Source: Parasedimentitalea psychrophila | GTDB lineage: Bacteria; Pseudomonadota; Alphaproteobacteria; Rhodobacterales; Rhodobacteraceae | Length of the DNA stretch: 64,000 bases | Direction: 5' to 3' | NCBI RefSeq assembly: GCF_030285785.1 | Contig: NZ_CP127247.1 | Location: forward strand, 3,557,501 to 3,621,500 | Shown: positions 26,552-34,622 of the stretch, one piece after another | Layout of the letters: each line of letters starts with the position of its first letter | Numbering within the stretch: position 1 is the first letter of the stretch | The notes under the pieces: model-generated | What the model was told of the DNA's origin: nothing | Seen by the model: the letters and a program-made list of their open reading frames with translations, nothing else | Database searches by the model: none | Position numbers and translations under genes: made by a program

Positions 26552-27370
26552 CTAGAAGGTGGCTATGACGCGTGCCGGGCCGCCAGATCCTCCTCGGTGA
26601 GTGGGTGCCCCGACAAAAATGGTTGCACCGGCTTCGGGCACCTGATCCAGGTTCGCAATATTCTCAATCCCGTACCTATTTGTCGGCAACCAAGCGTAAT
26701 GGGTATCAAAGGTCTCTGTTGATCCGATATCGAAGGATAGCGAGTCAGTCGCTATGGCAACGGCACCTGACTGTTCCATCAGCATATGAGCTGTCTCGAC
26801 GTGAAAACCCGGGTAGTGCCGTACACCCTTATCGTCAAATCCTGCAAATTTTGGTGTGTTGACGTGCCTCTGCCATCCGGAGTTCATTGCCACACATGCT
26901 CCGTCGGGTATGTCGCCATTACGACTGATCCAAGCCATTAGGTCATCAGGCGTAACTTCGGCCTCAATATTTGCATCCGCCTTTTCTTTGATATCGATAA
27001 CGCATAACGGGCAGATCAGGTTTTCAACTGGAATTTCTTCGACGGACAGACCGTCTGCAGAGAAATGCAATGGAGCATCAACGTGGGTGCCGGTGTGTTC
27101 GAACACCTCCATATTAAATGCGTTGAAGCCACTTTCTTCAAACTTGGCCAATTGTTCCATCTTGATTCCGGGGGAACCGGTCCAGGTCGGAAACTTGTTA
27201 TCAAAGACGTAGGTCAGATCGACAATACGACCCGTGTTCTGTGCCTGCGCGGCTTGTGTCGCGCCGAGAACGAGCCCAGAGCCAACCGTCAAGGCGGGCG
27301 CGGCGGCCATAAACTGACGCCTTGAAAGCATGCGAGATTTAACAGTTTCCATTACACATTTGTGGCACAT
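26552..27370 (-). CDS. Exported cyclase-family (KynB-like) metal hydrolase
   Basis: A 272-aa protein. A twin-arginine signal (SRRQFMAAAPALTVGSGLVL, cleavage around AQAQ) is followed by the cyclase-family fold: IVDLTYVFDNKFPTWTG, the metal-binding HTGTHVDAPLHF (about residues 90-100), and the later CVAMNSGW and ATDSLSFDIG segments. Members bind Zn or Mn and hydrolyse N-formylkynurenine or cyclic amides. Tat export points to a folded metalloenzyme in the periplasm. ATG 27370 follows GGGAG; a TTG five codons upstream is less likely. It stands alone between island genes. Confidence 0.87.
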   Translation of the reverse strand: MCHKCVMETVKSRMLSRRQFMAAAPALTVGSGLVLGATQAAQAQNTGRIVDLTYVFDNKFPTWTGSPGIKMEQLAKFEESGFNAFNMEVFEHTGTHVDAPLHFSADGLSVEEIPVENLICPLCVIDIKEKADANIEAEVTPDDLMAWISRNGDIPDGACVAMNSGWQRHVNTPKFAGFDDKGVRHYPGFHVETAHMLMEQSGAVAIATDSLSFDIGSTETFDTHYAWLPTNRYGIENIANLDQVPEAGATIFVGAPTHRGGSGGPARVIATF

Positions 27371-27929
27371 AGTCTCGTCTCCCAATAAATGACTGAATTC
27401 AGTTCATCTAGCCCGACATCACTTCCCGACAAATATGCGCCGCTTTCTGTAAGTTCCCGGTCAGTTAGTCGGGGCCATATTTGTTGTCTTGTAACGGTGG
27501 TTGGTGGTCTGGGCAAACGATGGCCCACCGCCACAGACTGATCCGACCAAGCTGGCGGTCATCTTGCAGCCTCTTGTTTCCAGCGCCGAGGACGGCAAGC
27601 GGAAGCTGGGGTGGCTGATGCCCACCGGCTCTGGCTTGAATGTGCCTGTGGGCACAACGGGCCTATTCAGGTCGCGCACATCATTGCAAGTTTGGGGATC
27701 AGATCACAGTTGGTGATGCGATAGAGCGGCTGCGGTGGTCAGCCTGCCGGACCAAGCAGGTCAAGGATTATCGGATTACCTATGTCGGTGGTTCGTGGGG
27801 CGCGATGCGGAGCAGGGGCCTCAGAAATTGGAATAAGGGCAGGGATCAAACCCCGCCCTTTTTACGTTTTGGTCCAACTCGGACTATTTTCCGTTCCAAC
27901 TCACTTTGAAAACAAACAGAACTTTTCAT
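27371..27929. other. Gene-poor stretch at the right edge of the island
   Basis: Apart from short unconvincing frames, one hairpin followed by TTTTT stands out at 27836-27866 (AAGGGCAGGGATCAAACCCC then GCCCTTTTT), a plausible terminator. The 27510-27780 part looks like a decayed coding remnant that I cannot identify. Confidence 0.4.
27836..27866 (+). terminator. Rho-independent terminator-like hairpin
   Basis: GGGCAGGG and CCCCGCCC pair with one mismatch across a 5-6-nt loop and are followed by TTTTTA. No intact upstream gene on this strand is visible. Confidence 0.5.
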
Positions 27930-27976
27930 ATTTGTAATCAGTAGGTCCGCGGTTCGAGTCCGTGTGGGTCACCATT
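27930..27976 (+). other. Attachment-site-like tRNA-Thr(TGT) 3' half, copy 2
   Basis: The first 39 bases are identical to 15611-15649, then TCACCATT where copy 1 has GGCACCATT. No 5' half of a tRNA precedes it. Same orientation as copy 1. Confidence 0.75.
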
Positions 27977-28292
27977 AAATCAATGGCTTAGCTACGTTGT
28001 TACACTCTAGGCTTTCGGCTAGTAGGCAGCTAATAGTAGGATAGAATGTCAAGTGTGGGACTGGTCGCCGAATTTGCGGATTTGGCACACAGTAACCCCC
28101 ATCAAAATCCCCACATAGGAATAGGTTATTGTTTTGCCGTGTGGATCAACGCACCTCAATCGCTCCCGGATAATCGAGACGTTCCAAGTGTGATCTCCTC
28201 GGGAACTGGGCGTAACTATTTGCTGACGCGTAACCGGCAACGGCAATGATTGAAGGTTGAATGGCACCGGCTTTTGTAACGCTGTTAGTAAG
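27977..28292. other. Intergenic stretch between two tRNA fragments
   Basis: No gene, repeat or regulatory element recognised. A 67-codon frame at 28046-28249 has no ribosome binding site and no recognisable features. Confidence 0.4.
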
Positions 28293-28362
28293 CAATGGTC
28301 GGACAACCGGAAGCGCATCAGGCTCATAACCTGAAGGCCGTAGGTTCAAATCCTACTGTGAT
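28293..28362 (+). other. tRNA-fMet-like fragment (anticodon CAT)
   Basis: It has a perfect anticodon stem-loop (TCAGGCTCATAACCTGA) and T arm (GTAGGTTCAAATCCTAC) of initiator-tRNA type. The 5' acceptor strand does not pair with TGTGATA, and the D arm is unclear. It is probably the 3' part of a tRNA left by an insertion or recombination event. Confidence 0.6.
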
Positions 28363-28519
28363 AATCAAAATTATCGTTATATATCAGCTTATTACGCCCT
28401 GATTCTGCGGGGTTGTTTTCGTTACCCACCCTGGACTGGAAGCACTGCGGAAGCAAGCGGAGCGAAGTCGTTGTGTGGTCGTTTGGCAACATTCGAAGAC
28501 GGGTGGGTAATGGGTGAGT

Positions 28520-28777
28520 GGTGTCGGTCACGTCTTGGTAGTCACGCTCTAGACGGTCAACCCACATGACTACGAGCACATCCCCTCGACGTAGCTTGTC
28601 ATAGAGGCGTTTACCCTCAGGACGCTATGACAGCTTGGTGGAAACACCTGATACTCCATGGTCAACAATGACTTCATCGATGTGAAACCCTGCTGCTAAG
28701 GCGTGAGTGTGCTGAAGCTCTAGAGTTTGCTCTGCAGTGCTCACACGAGCGTAGAATAGGGTCGCACTGAAACACAT
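28520..28777 (-). pseudogene. Serine recombinase (resolvase) fragment with in-frame stop
   Basis: From an ATG at 28777 the frame encodes the resolvase N-terminus: LFYARVSTAEQTLELQ contains the catalytic Ser (ARVST), and VDHGVSGVSTKLS follows. A TAG then interrupts, and the same frame continues with RPEGKRLYDKLRRGDVLVVM and WVDRLERDYQDV, the expected next segment. The C-terminal half and DNA-binding domain are missing; the homology ends about 160 bp before the tRNA-fMet-like fragment. Confidence 0.75.
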
Positions 28778-28853
28778 GGTCAAAGAATACGTTGACATCG
28801 CTTCGGCCGCGCCGGGAAGAGAGCGCTCATCACGATTTGCAGTGCCTTGCTGA

Positions 28854-29744
28854 CTAACCTGCACTCAGGATCGTTTCCCAATTTGTAGAAAGAATGACGT
28901 CCTTCAACTTTTCAGCATAGTCCTGAAATGGCGACTTTTCCCGCAACAATAAGTTGACCTGACGTCGAGATGTTAAGTCTGAAATTTCCCGAAAGACCAG
29001 ATCTGACGGCGCTATATGTAGCACTGCCTTGGGTAATATCGTAACCCACTTGTCTGATCGAACCATTGCAATAAGCGATAAGGTGTTGCGGGCAGAGAGA
29101 TCCGCATGAGAGGTCATCTCTTGAAAACTCTTTGACTCAATTGAGAGGCACAAATCGTTTTTGATGAACGCTTCGGAAACCACATCAGTCAGGAGTATTG
29201 GACCCGTTCTATGTGCAAGTGGATGACGTGGCGAGCAAATGAGCCCAAAGCGATCTGAGAACAGCGGTGTCTGTTGAATTCCATTCAGGGTGTGGTGACT
29301 GGAGGCGATGCCAATATCTGCTTTGCCCCTGCTCAGAGCGTCGACCACTTGTTGGGAATCCGTGTCGCGCAGCTCAATTTTGGTTCCGGGGCAGACATCG
29401 CGGAACCTTTGCACCATCGAGGGGAACATAAGGCCAGCAACCGACGGCACAGAGGCAACGCGTACAATGCCCTGTGGGGCAACCGCTGCGGCCTGAATGG
29501 CCTTTATGGTGTCGTCAAACTGGTGCAATTCAATCTGGGCTAGTTCAAAAATTTGCAGCCCAACCGGTGTTAGTTGGTTTTTCCGATCACTGACAAACAG
29601 GCGCTGGCTAAGGTGATCCTCCAACTGTTTGAGTGTCATTGAGACTGCGGATTGCGTCCGACCCAACCTTGTCGCCGCATCACCCAGATTTCCGGCTTCA
29701 GCTACCGCGCTGAAACAACGTAACATTTCTATTTTGATAGCCAT
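28854..29744 (-). CDS. LysR-type regulator of the adjacent catabolic cluster
   Basis: A 296-aa LysR protein. The N-terminal winged helix-turn-helix is at residues 1-60 (MLRCFSAVAEAGNLGDAATR, LGRTQSAVSMTLKQLEDHL), followed by a periplasmic-binding-like effector domain (IVRVASVPSVAGLMFPSMVQ, GKADIGIASSH). It is transcribed away from the aldehyde dehydrogenase gene, with a 97-bp intergenic gap. LysR proteins commonly bind such gaps and activate the divergent operon in response to a pathway intermediate. The inducer cannot be read from the sequence. Confidence 0.92.
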   Translation of the reverse strand: MAIKIEMLRCFSAVAEAGNLGDAATRLGRTQSAVSMTLKQLEDHLSQRLFVSDRKNQLTPVGLQIFELAQIELHQFDDTIKAIQAAAVAPQGIVRVASVPSVAGLMFPSMVQRFRDVCPGTKIELRDTDSQQVVDALSRGKADIGIASSHHTLNGIQQTPLFSDRFGLICSPRHPLAHRTGPILLTDVVSEAFIKNDLCLSIESKSFQEMTSHADLSARNTLSLIAMVRSDKWVTILPKAVLHIAPSDLVFREISDLTSRRQVNLLLREKSPFQDYAEKLKDVILSTNWETILSAG

Positions 29745-29841
29745 GACTTCAAAAACTCTGAAATTTGATTAAGTTATTTAAATTTGACTGATGTTGGGTG
29801 TCGTGTCCATTCTTTTCCCAACTCAATGCGTGGGAAAACTG

Positions 29842-31293
29842 ATGTCTGAGACCAAACTGAACCTGATTGCTGGAAACTGGGCTGCGGGAGCAAGCGAAAC
29901 CGAAAATCGCAACCCGTCGGATCTGAGCGATATGATTGGCATGTTCGCCCAAGCGAGCACGCACCAATTGGAAGAGACTCTGAACCAGGCACAATTCGCG
30001 CAGGCGGAATGGGCTGCGTACGGCATAGAGCGCAAACAGTCGGTGTTGATGAATATCGGCAACGAGATGATGGCGCGGGCCGAGGAGTTGGGTACTTTGC
30101 TGAGCCGGGAAGAGGGTAAACCTCTGGCCGAAGGCAAAGGCGAAGTTTATCGTGCCGGGCAATTCTTTACCTATTACGCCGCTGAATGCCTTCGTCAACT
30201 GGGTGAAAATGCGGATTCGGTGCGCGCTGGTGTCGAAATCGACGTGCGCCGAGAAGCGGTGGGGGTTGTTGCCATCATCTCCCCATGGAACTTTCCCGCC
30301 GCCACCGCTTCGTGGAAAATTGCTCCGGCTCTTTGCTATGGCAATGCCGTGGTTTGGAAACCCGCCAACATCACTCCGGCTACGGCTGTGGCGCTTGCGG
30401 AAATTATTGCCAAACAGGATATTCCCAAAGGGCTGTTCAGCCTTGTGATGGGATCTGGCCGTTCCATTGGTCAACAACTGGTGGAAAGCCCCAAGGTGAA
30501 CGCAATTTCGTTTACTGGATCTTTGCCTGTGGGCAAAGGGATTGCCACTGCCGCCATTCAAAACCTGACCAAGGTTCAGATGGAAATGGGATCCAAAAAT
30601 GCCTTGGCTGTGATGGATGACGCCGATCTGGATCTAGCGGTAACGCTGGCCTTGGGTGGTGCGTTTGGCAGCACGGGTCAAAAATGCACGGCCTCCTCAC
30701 GGCTGGTGATCCATAGTGCGGTGCACGACAGTTTTGTAGAAAAACTGGTTGCTGGCACCAAGGCGATGAAAGTGGGCCACGCGCTGGAGGTTGGAACCCA
30801 GATGGGGCCGGTCGTCAGCCAGCAGCAGCTTGATGAAAACCTGGCCTACGTTGATCTGGGGCTATCCGAGGGAGCTGAGCTGGCTTGTGGCGGCGCCCGG
30901 TTGGATATGCCGCATGACGGTTTTTACATGTCGCCCGGAGTGTTCCTAAACACCACCAATGATATGCGCATCAATCGCGAGGAAATGTTTGCCCCTCTCA
31001 CCTCTGTGATCAAAGTGGGCAGCTATGACGAGGCCCTAAGCGTGGTCAATGACACCAAATTTGGCCTGACATCGGGTATCGTGACGCAGAGCCTTGCCCG
31101 CGCCACTCATTTCCGCCGCAATGCGCGCACTGGGGTGGTGACGGTTAACTTGCCAACCGCTGGTACTGATTACCACGTGCCCTTTGGCGGACGCGGTGAC
31201 AGCTCGTACGGGCCACGAGAACAGGGTAAATCAGCTGCAGAATTCTATACCACCGTCAAAACCGCATATATCAGCGCGGGGACACCGGTCTAA
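29842..31293 (+). CDS. NAD(P)-dependent aldehyde dehydrogenase (ketoglutarate-semialdehyde-like)
   Basis: A 483-aa cytoplasmic ALDH with all key residues: Asn150 in SPWNFPAA, Lys173 in VWKPANIT, the FTGSLPVGKGIA loop (about 224-235), Glu248 in VQMEMGSKNA and nucleophile Cys282 in STGQKCTASSR. The STGQ-x-CTASSR form is typical of alpha-ketoglutaric semialdehyde and related dehydrogenases. That would suit breakdown of a hydroxyproline or proline-type carbon skeleton, but substrate assignment is inference. I use the ATG at 29842 (MSETKLNL); an upstream in-frame ATG at 29791 would add 17 unlikely residues. Its TAA overlaps the start of the next gene. Confidence 0.9.
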   Translation: MSETKLNLIAGNWAAGASETENRNPSDLSDMIGMFAQASTHQLEETLNQAQFAQAEWAAYGIERKQSVLMNIGNEMMARAEELGTLLSREEGKPLAEGKGEVYRAGQFFTYYAAECLRQLGENADSVRAGVEIDVRREAVGVVAIISPWNFPAATASWKIAPALCYGNAVVWKPANITPATAVALAEIIAKQDIPKGLFSLVMGSGRSIGQQLVESPKVNAISFTGSLPVGKGIATAAIQNLTKVQMEMGSKNALAVMDDADLDLAVTLALGGAFGSTGQKCTASSRLVIHSAVHDSFVEKLVAGTKAMKVGHALEVGTQMGPVVSQQQLDENLAYVDLGLSEGAELACGGARLDMPHDGFYMSPGVFLNTTNDMRINREEMFAPLTSVIKVGSYDEALSVVNDTKFGLTSGIVTQSLARATHFRRNARTGVVTVNLPTAGTDYHVPFGGRGDSSYGPREQGKSAAEFYTTVKTAYISAGTPV

Positions 31294-32267
31294 TGCGTAT
31301 CGACGGCCTGCAATATGCCAATTGGTCCGAAAAGATCTTTCGGCAGTTGCGGGAGGGCGGCGTGGATGCCGTCCACGTCACCATCGCGTATCACGAGACG
31401 TTTCGCGAAACGGTTCTGAATTTCGAAAAGTGGAACCGCTGGTTCGAACAATTCCCAGATCTGATCATGAAAGGCCAGTGGGCCAGCGACATCAACAAGG
31501 CCCGTGAAACCGGGCGCACAGCTATATTCTTTGGCTTCCAAAACCCAAGCCCGATGGAAGACGACATTGGGCTGATCGAAATACTGCACACGCTGGGTGC
31601 CCGTTTCATGCAGCTGACCTATAACAATCAGTCATTGCTGGCGTCTGGATGCTATGAGAGCGAAGACACTGGAATTACCCGAATGGGTCGCCAGGTCATC
31701 AAAGAGATGAACCGCGTCGGCCTTGTCATTGACATGAGCCATTCTGCGGACCGGTCAACAATTCAGGCCGCAGATCTATCCGGGCGCCCAATCGCCGTCA
31801 CTCACGCCAATCCGTTTGATTGGGCACCAGCGCTGCGGAACAAGAAAAACGATGTGATCCGGGCTGTGACCGAAAACGGTGGCATGTTTGGGTTCTCGAT
31901 CTACCCGCATCATCTGAAAAACAAATCAGACTGCACTCTGCAAGAGTTCTGCGAAATGATCGCCCGTTGTGCCGACAGGTTTGGCATCGAGCACTTGGGC
32001 ATCGGCAGCGACCTTTGCCAGGACCAGCCTGATACAATCGTCGAGTGGATGCGCGTTGGTCGGTGGACAAAGGACATCGATTACGGCGAAGGGTCGGCGG
32101 ACAAGCCGGGTTTCCCGGACATGCCTGCGTGGTTCCGCGATAACCGTGATTTTGGCAACCTAGAAAATGGACTGCGTGGGGTTGGGATGTCCGACGCTGA
32201 GGTTACCGCAGTTCTTGGCGGCAACTGGCATCGCTTCTATGCCGCAAATTTCATACCGCAAGTCTGA
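31293..32267 (+). CDS. M19 'membrane dipeptidase'-like protein lacking the first metal motif
   Basis: A 324-aa TIM-barrel protein of the peptidase M19 group: VDAVHVTIAYHE, FFGFQNPSPMEDDIG, RFMQLTYNNQSLLASGCYE, VIDMSHSADRST and AVTHANPFDW. Classical renal dipeptidases begin with DGHND, whose His and Asp bind zinc. Here the start reads IDGLQYANWS, so both ligands are missing. This variant accompanies betaine/dimethylglycine catabolism genes in other proteobacteria. A simple dipeptidase role is therefore doubtful. It overlaps the ALDH stop by one base and is followed at 4 bp by the next gene, so it is part of one operon. Confidence 0.85.
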   Translation: MRIDGLQYANWSEKIFRQLREGGVDAVHVTIAYHETFRETVLNFEKWNRWFEQFPDLIMKGQWASDINKARETGRTAIFFGFQNPSPMEDDIGLIEILHTLGARFMQLTYNNQSLLASGCYESEDTGITRMGRQVIKEMNRVGLVIDMSHSADRSTIQAADLSGRPIAVTHANPFDWAPALRNKKNDVIRAVTENGGMFGFSIYPHHLKNKSDCTLQEFCEMIARCADRFGIEHLGIGSDLCQDQPDTIVEWMRVGRWTKDIDYGEGSADKPGFPDMPAWFRDNRDFGNLENGLRGVGMSDAEVTAVLGGNWHRFYAANFIPQV

Positions 32268-32271
32268 CGAT

Positions 32272-33966
32272 ATGACTGGCAGCGCCCCTTTCACAGTCTC
32301 TCGCCGCGATCCTAAACGCGTTATGCGGCTCAAAAGACTCGGGTCATTACACCAATGCCGCCTTAGCTTTATGCGGGTTTTGACCCGACGTATGGCAGAG
32401 GAATCTTGGGAGTTTACCTGTCCTGTTTTCAACATTGGAGCGGATGGTACAGGCCACGCGGTCTATTGTGCCAAAGGTCCAGACCGCACCTATTCTCTAG
32501 TCGCTTTTGCTCATGATCTGGCGCCGGAAATGCGGTCGGACCGGGTAATTGCAGAGGCATGGGATGCTACGTTCACGTTGGTTGATGGTATCCCTGATGC
32601 CAGTGATATTGCGCGACTGTCGCAAAACGTTCCCTTACAGGAAGCTGGCCGCGTTAGTGAAAGCGAGCTCTCCCTCTCACGAGCAAATCGCTCGGTTCGT
32701 TTGTGGAAGCATGTTGTCGAAGCTCTAGCAGGCGGACGGCAACCTGACCCGGAACAACTGGCGAGCGTCGGCTATCTGATGCGTACCACCGCCGTTTATG
32801 GCTCTGGTAAATTCGGTGCGGCTGACCGCGAGTTGATCGCGGATAGGCCGGAGTTTGCCGCGCCGTTCCAGGCTGAGATGCTTTCGGTGTTCCTGACCCG
32901 CGCTTTTGTACTGGATCTGGTAGAACACGCTGCCCAAAGCAAAGGTGGCGATACGGCCGTGCGGCTAGATCCCAAAGTTGCAAGACAGCTTGGGATCGGA
33001 AATTCAACTGGGCTTGGCATGGCGCCATTCATCGTGAACCATCCCATGTTGTTTAACAATTGGATTAAGGCGCGCGAAGAGGCACTGTTGCGGGTCCGGC
33101 AGGTACATTTCGCATTAGAAAACGAAATGTTTCTGTTCGAAGAGATGCTGATGCGTAGCGCTCGTTCGATTGCCCAATGGCATTCTGAACATCCGGTGCA
33201 AATCGCAAGACTTGACGCTCTTCGAGCGGACTTGGATGCGTTGTTCCGGTATCTCGCGGAACAAGATCTGACAAAAAAGCACCCTTGGGATCACCTGGTT
33301 CGATGGTCTGAGGTAAACCTGAGCGAGGAAGGCCAGGAACTAACGGTTTCATTGCTGTTGGAACCCTATGGGCATCTTGTGGACGGTCTGTCGACCTGTT
33401 TGTCAGATGGCAATTCAGATGCATTTTTGATCGACGGTAGCATGCCGATCAGCACCTTGAAAAACCTGATCCAATCCTGTTTTGGCTGGGCGTTGAAGTT
33501 GGACTGGTCCAGCCCGGAAAACTGCGCGCGCGCGTGGTATGTATCAGCCGAGAAGCTTGAGCCTCGCATCGGGTCACGGTTTGAGGAACCGATTGCGGAT
33601 TATGAACAGCCTTTGGCGCCAGCACGGGATGCGGCACGGGCCTTTGTCACGCTTGGTGAATGGGATCAGAACAATACGGTCGCGGAGTTCCTGTTGCTCC
33701 ACCCGGAACATCGCCACACGGTCAGGCGTGCCCAGATCAGCGCCAGCGCGCCCTATAGCGAGATCCAGGATAATACCATCAGCGAAGGTGTCCTCCCGAT
33801 TGATATGCTGCGGGCCAAGCTGTCCTTCTTTGGCGCCACACATTTTGACCCACGTTCAGATCGTTGGGTGCGGATTTGCATGTTCCAAGGAGCGCCATAC
33901 CCCAACGAGCTGACTAAGAATAACGCCGATTTTTGGATCTATCCCGGGTCGGAGGGAGGCGAATGA
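32272..33966 (+). CDS. Unknown 564-aa protein of the catabolic operon
   Basis: Complete frame from ATG 32272 (MTGSAPFTVSRRDPKRVMRL) to a stop that overlaps the next start (ATGA). No signal peptide or membrane segment; the sequence has many Trp, Arg and Leu residues, and helices such as LGSLHQCRLSFMRVLTRRMA are visible. Segments that may define the family are CPVFNIGADGTGHAVYCAKG, LGIGNSTGLGMAPFIVNHPM and VRICMFQGAPYPNELTKNNA. I do not recognise a domain. Its place between the M19-like gene and DUF3726, with overlapping codons, suggests a stoichiometric partner of the DUF3726 protein. Confidence 0.8.
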   Translation: MTGSAPFTVSRRDPKRVMRLKRLGSLHQCRLSFMRVLTRRMAEESWEFTCPVFNIGADGTGHAVYCAKGPDRTYSLVAFAHDLAPEMRSDRVIAEAWDATFTLVDGIPDASDIARLSQNVPLQEAGRVSESELSLSRANRSVRLWKHVVEALAGGRQPDPEQLASVGYLMRTTAVYGSGKFGAADRELIADRPEFAAPFQAEMLSVFLTRAFVLDLVEHAAQSKGGDTAVRLDPKVARQLGIGNSTGLGMAPFIVNHPMLFNNWIKAREEALLRVRQVHFALENEMFLFEEMLMRSARSIAQWHSEHPVQIARLDALRADLDALFRYLAEQDLTKKHPWDHLVRWSEVNLSEEGQELTVSLLLEPYGHLVDGLSTCLSDGNSDAFLIDGSMPISTLKNLIQSCFGWALKLDWSSPENCARAWYVSAEKLEPRIGSRFEEPIADYEQPLAPARDAARAFVTLGEWDQNNTVAEFLLLHPEHRHTVRRAQISASAPYSEIQDNTISEGVLPIDMLRAKLSFFGATHFDPRSDRWVRICMFQGAPYPNELTKNNADFWIYPGSEGGE

Positions 33967-34610
33967 GCTACTCTTTGAACGAAGTTGAGGCCCTCAGCAA
34001 ACGGGCGGCCCGTGGGGCGGGACTGGATTGGGGCTTCGCAGAAGAGGCGTCCAAAGCAACACGGTGGCTTTGCGCGCAGGACCTTGACGGTTGCCGGTTG
34101 CTGTCCAGCATTTTGGACGCCTATCAGGACAACGGGCGCCACTTACACGCGCCGCTAACTCTAACTGGAGAATGGCACACCCCAATAGAGACGCTTTGCC
34201 CAGTGCAAACAGGGGCGTCTCTATCGGATTGTGCAGCGCAGGTTGCTTCCGATGGGGTTGAGATCCGCGATCTGTCCAATCCGTTGTTCATTCTCCCATT
34301 TGTTGCAGCGGTCGCCCGTGTAACCAAAACCTGTCTGCTGGTGACCTGGGAAGGCGCATCCATCACAACAGATGGAAACACCGTCGATCTACGATTTTCC
34401 GCTGAGACCACGCCCTATGTCGAACATGCTGATCGATTGGTGATTGCCCAAACTGCACCGCTGACCAAGGCCGCGAAATCGCCCTGTCGCGCCAACCCCA
34501 GCAGCCAGAACTGGGAAGAACTCAACTCACTTGCCGCGCTGACCTATGCGCCCGCAACGGAAACGTCGCGGCGCCTTGGGGCAGGGGGCGGGCAAACTGA
34601 CAATGACTAA
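33963..34610 (+). CDS. DUF3726 protein
   Basis: A 215-aa soluble protein. Its N-terminus (SLNEVEALSKRAARGAGLDW and GFAEEASKATRWLCAQDLDG) is the DUF3726 signature; the middle (LSNPLFILPFVAAVARVTKT, LLVTWEGASI) continues it. The function of the family is unknown. Start ATG 33963 overlaps the previous stop (ATGA), so translation is coupled. The gene is followed after 12 bp by the Ldh-type oxidoreductase. Position suggests a role in recognising or processing the same substrate; nothing in the sequence shows a catalytic motif. Confidence 0.85.
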   Translation: MSYSLNEVEALSKRAARGAGLDWGFAEEASKATRWLCAQDLDGCRLLSSILDAYQDNGRHLHAPLTLTGEWHTPIETLCPVQTGASLSDCAAQVASDGVEIRDLSNPLFILPFVAAVARVTKTCLLVTWEGASITTDGNTVDLRFSAETTPYVEHADRLVIAQTAPLTKAAKSPCRANPSSQNWEELNSLAALTYAPATETSRRLGAGGGQTDND

Positions 34611-34622
34611 TCCGGAGGTCTT

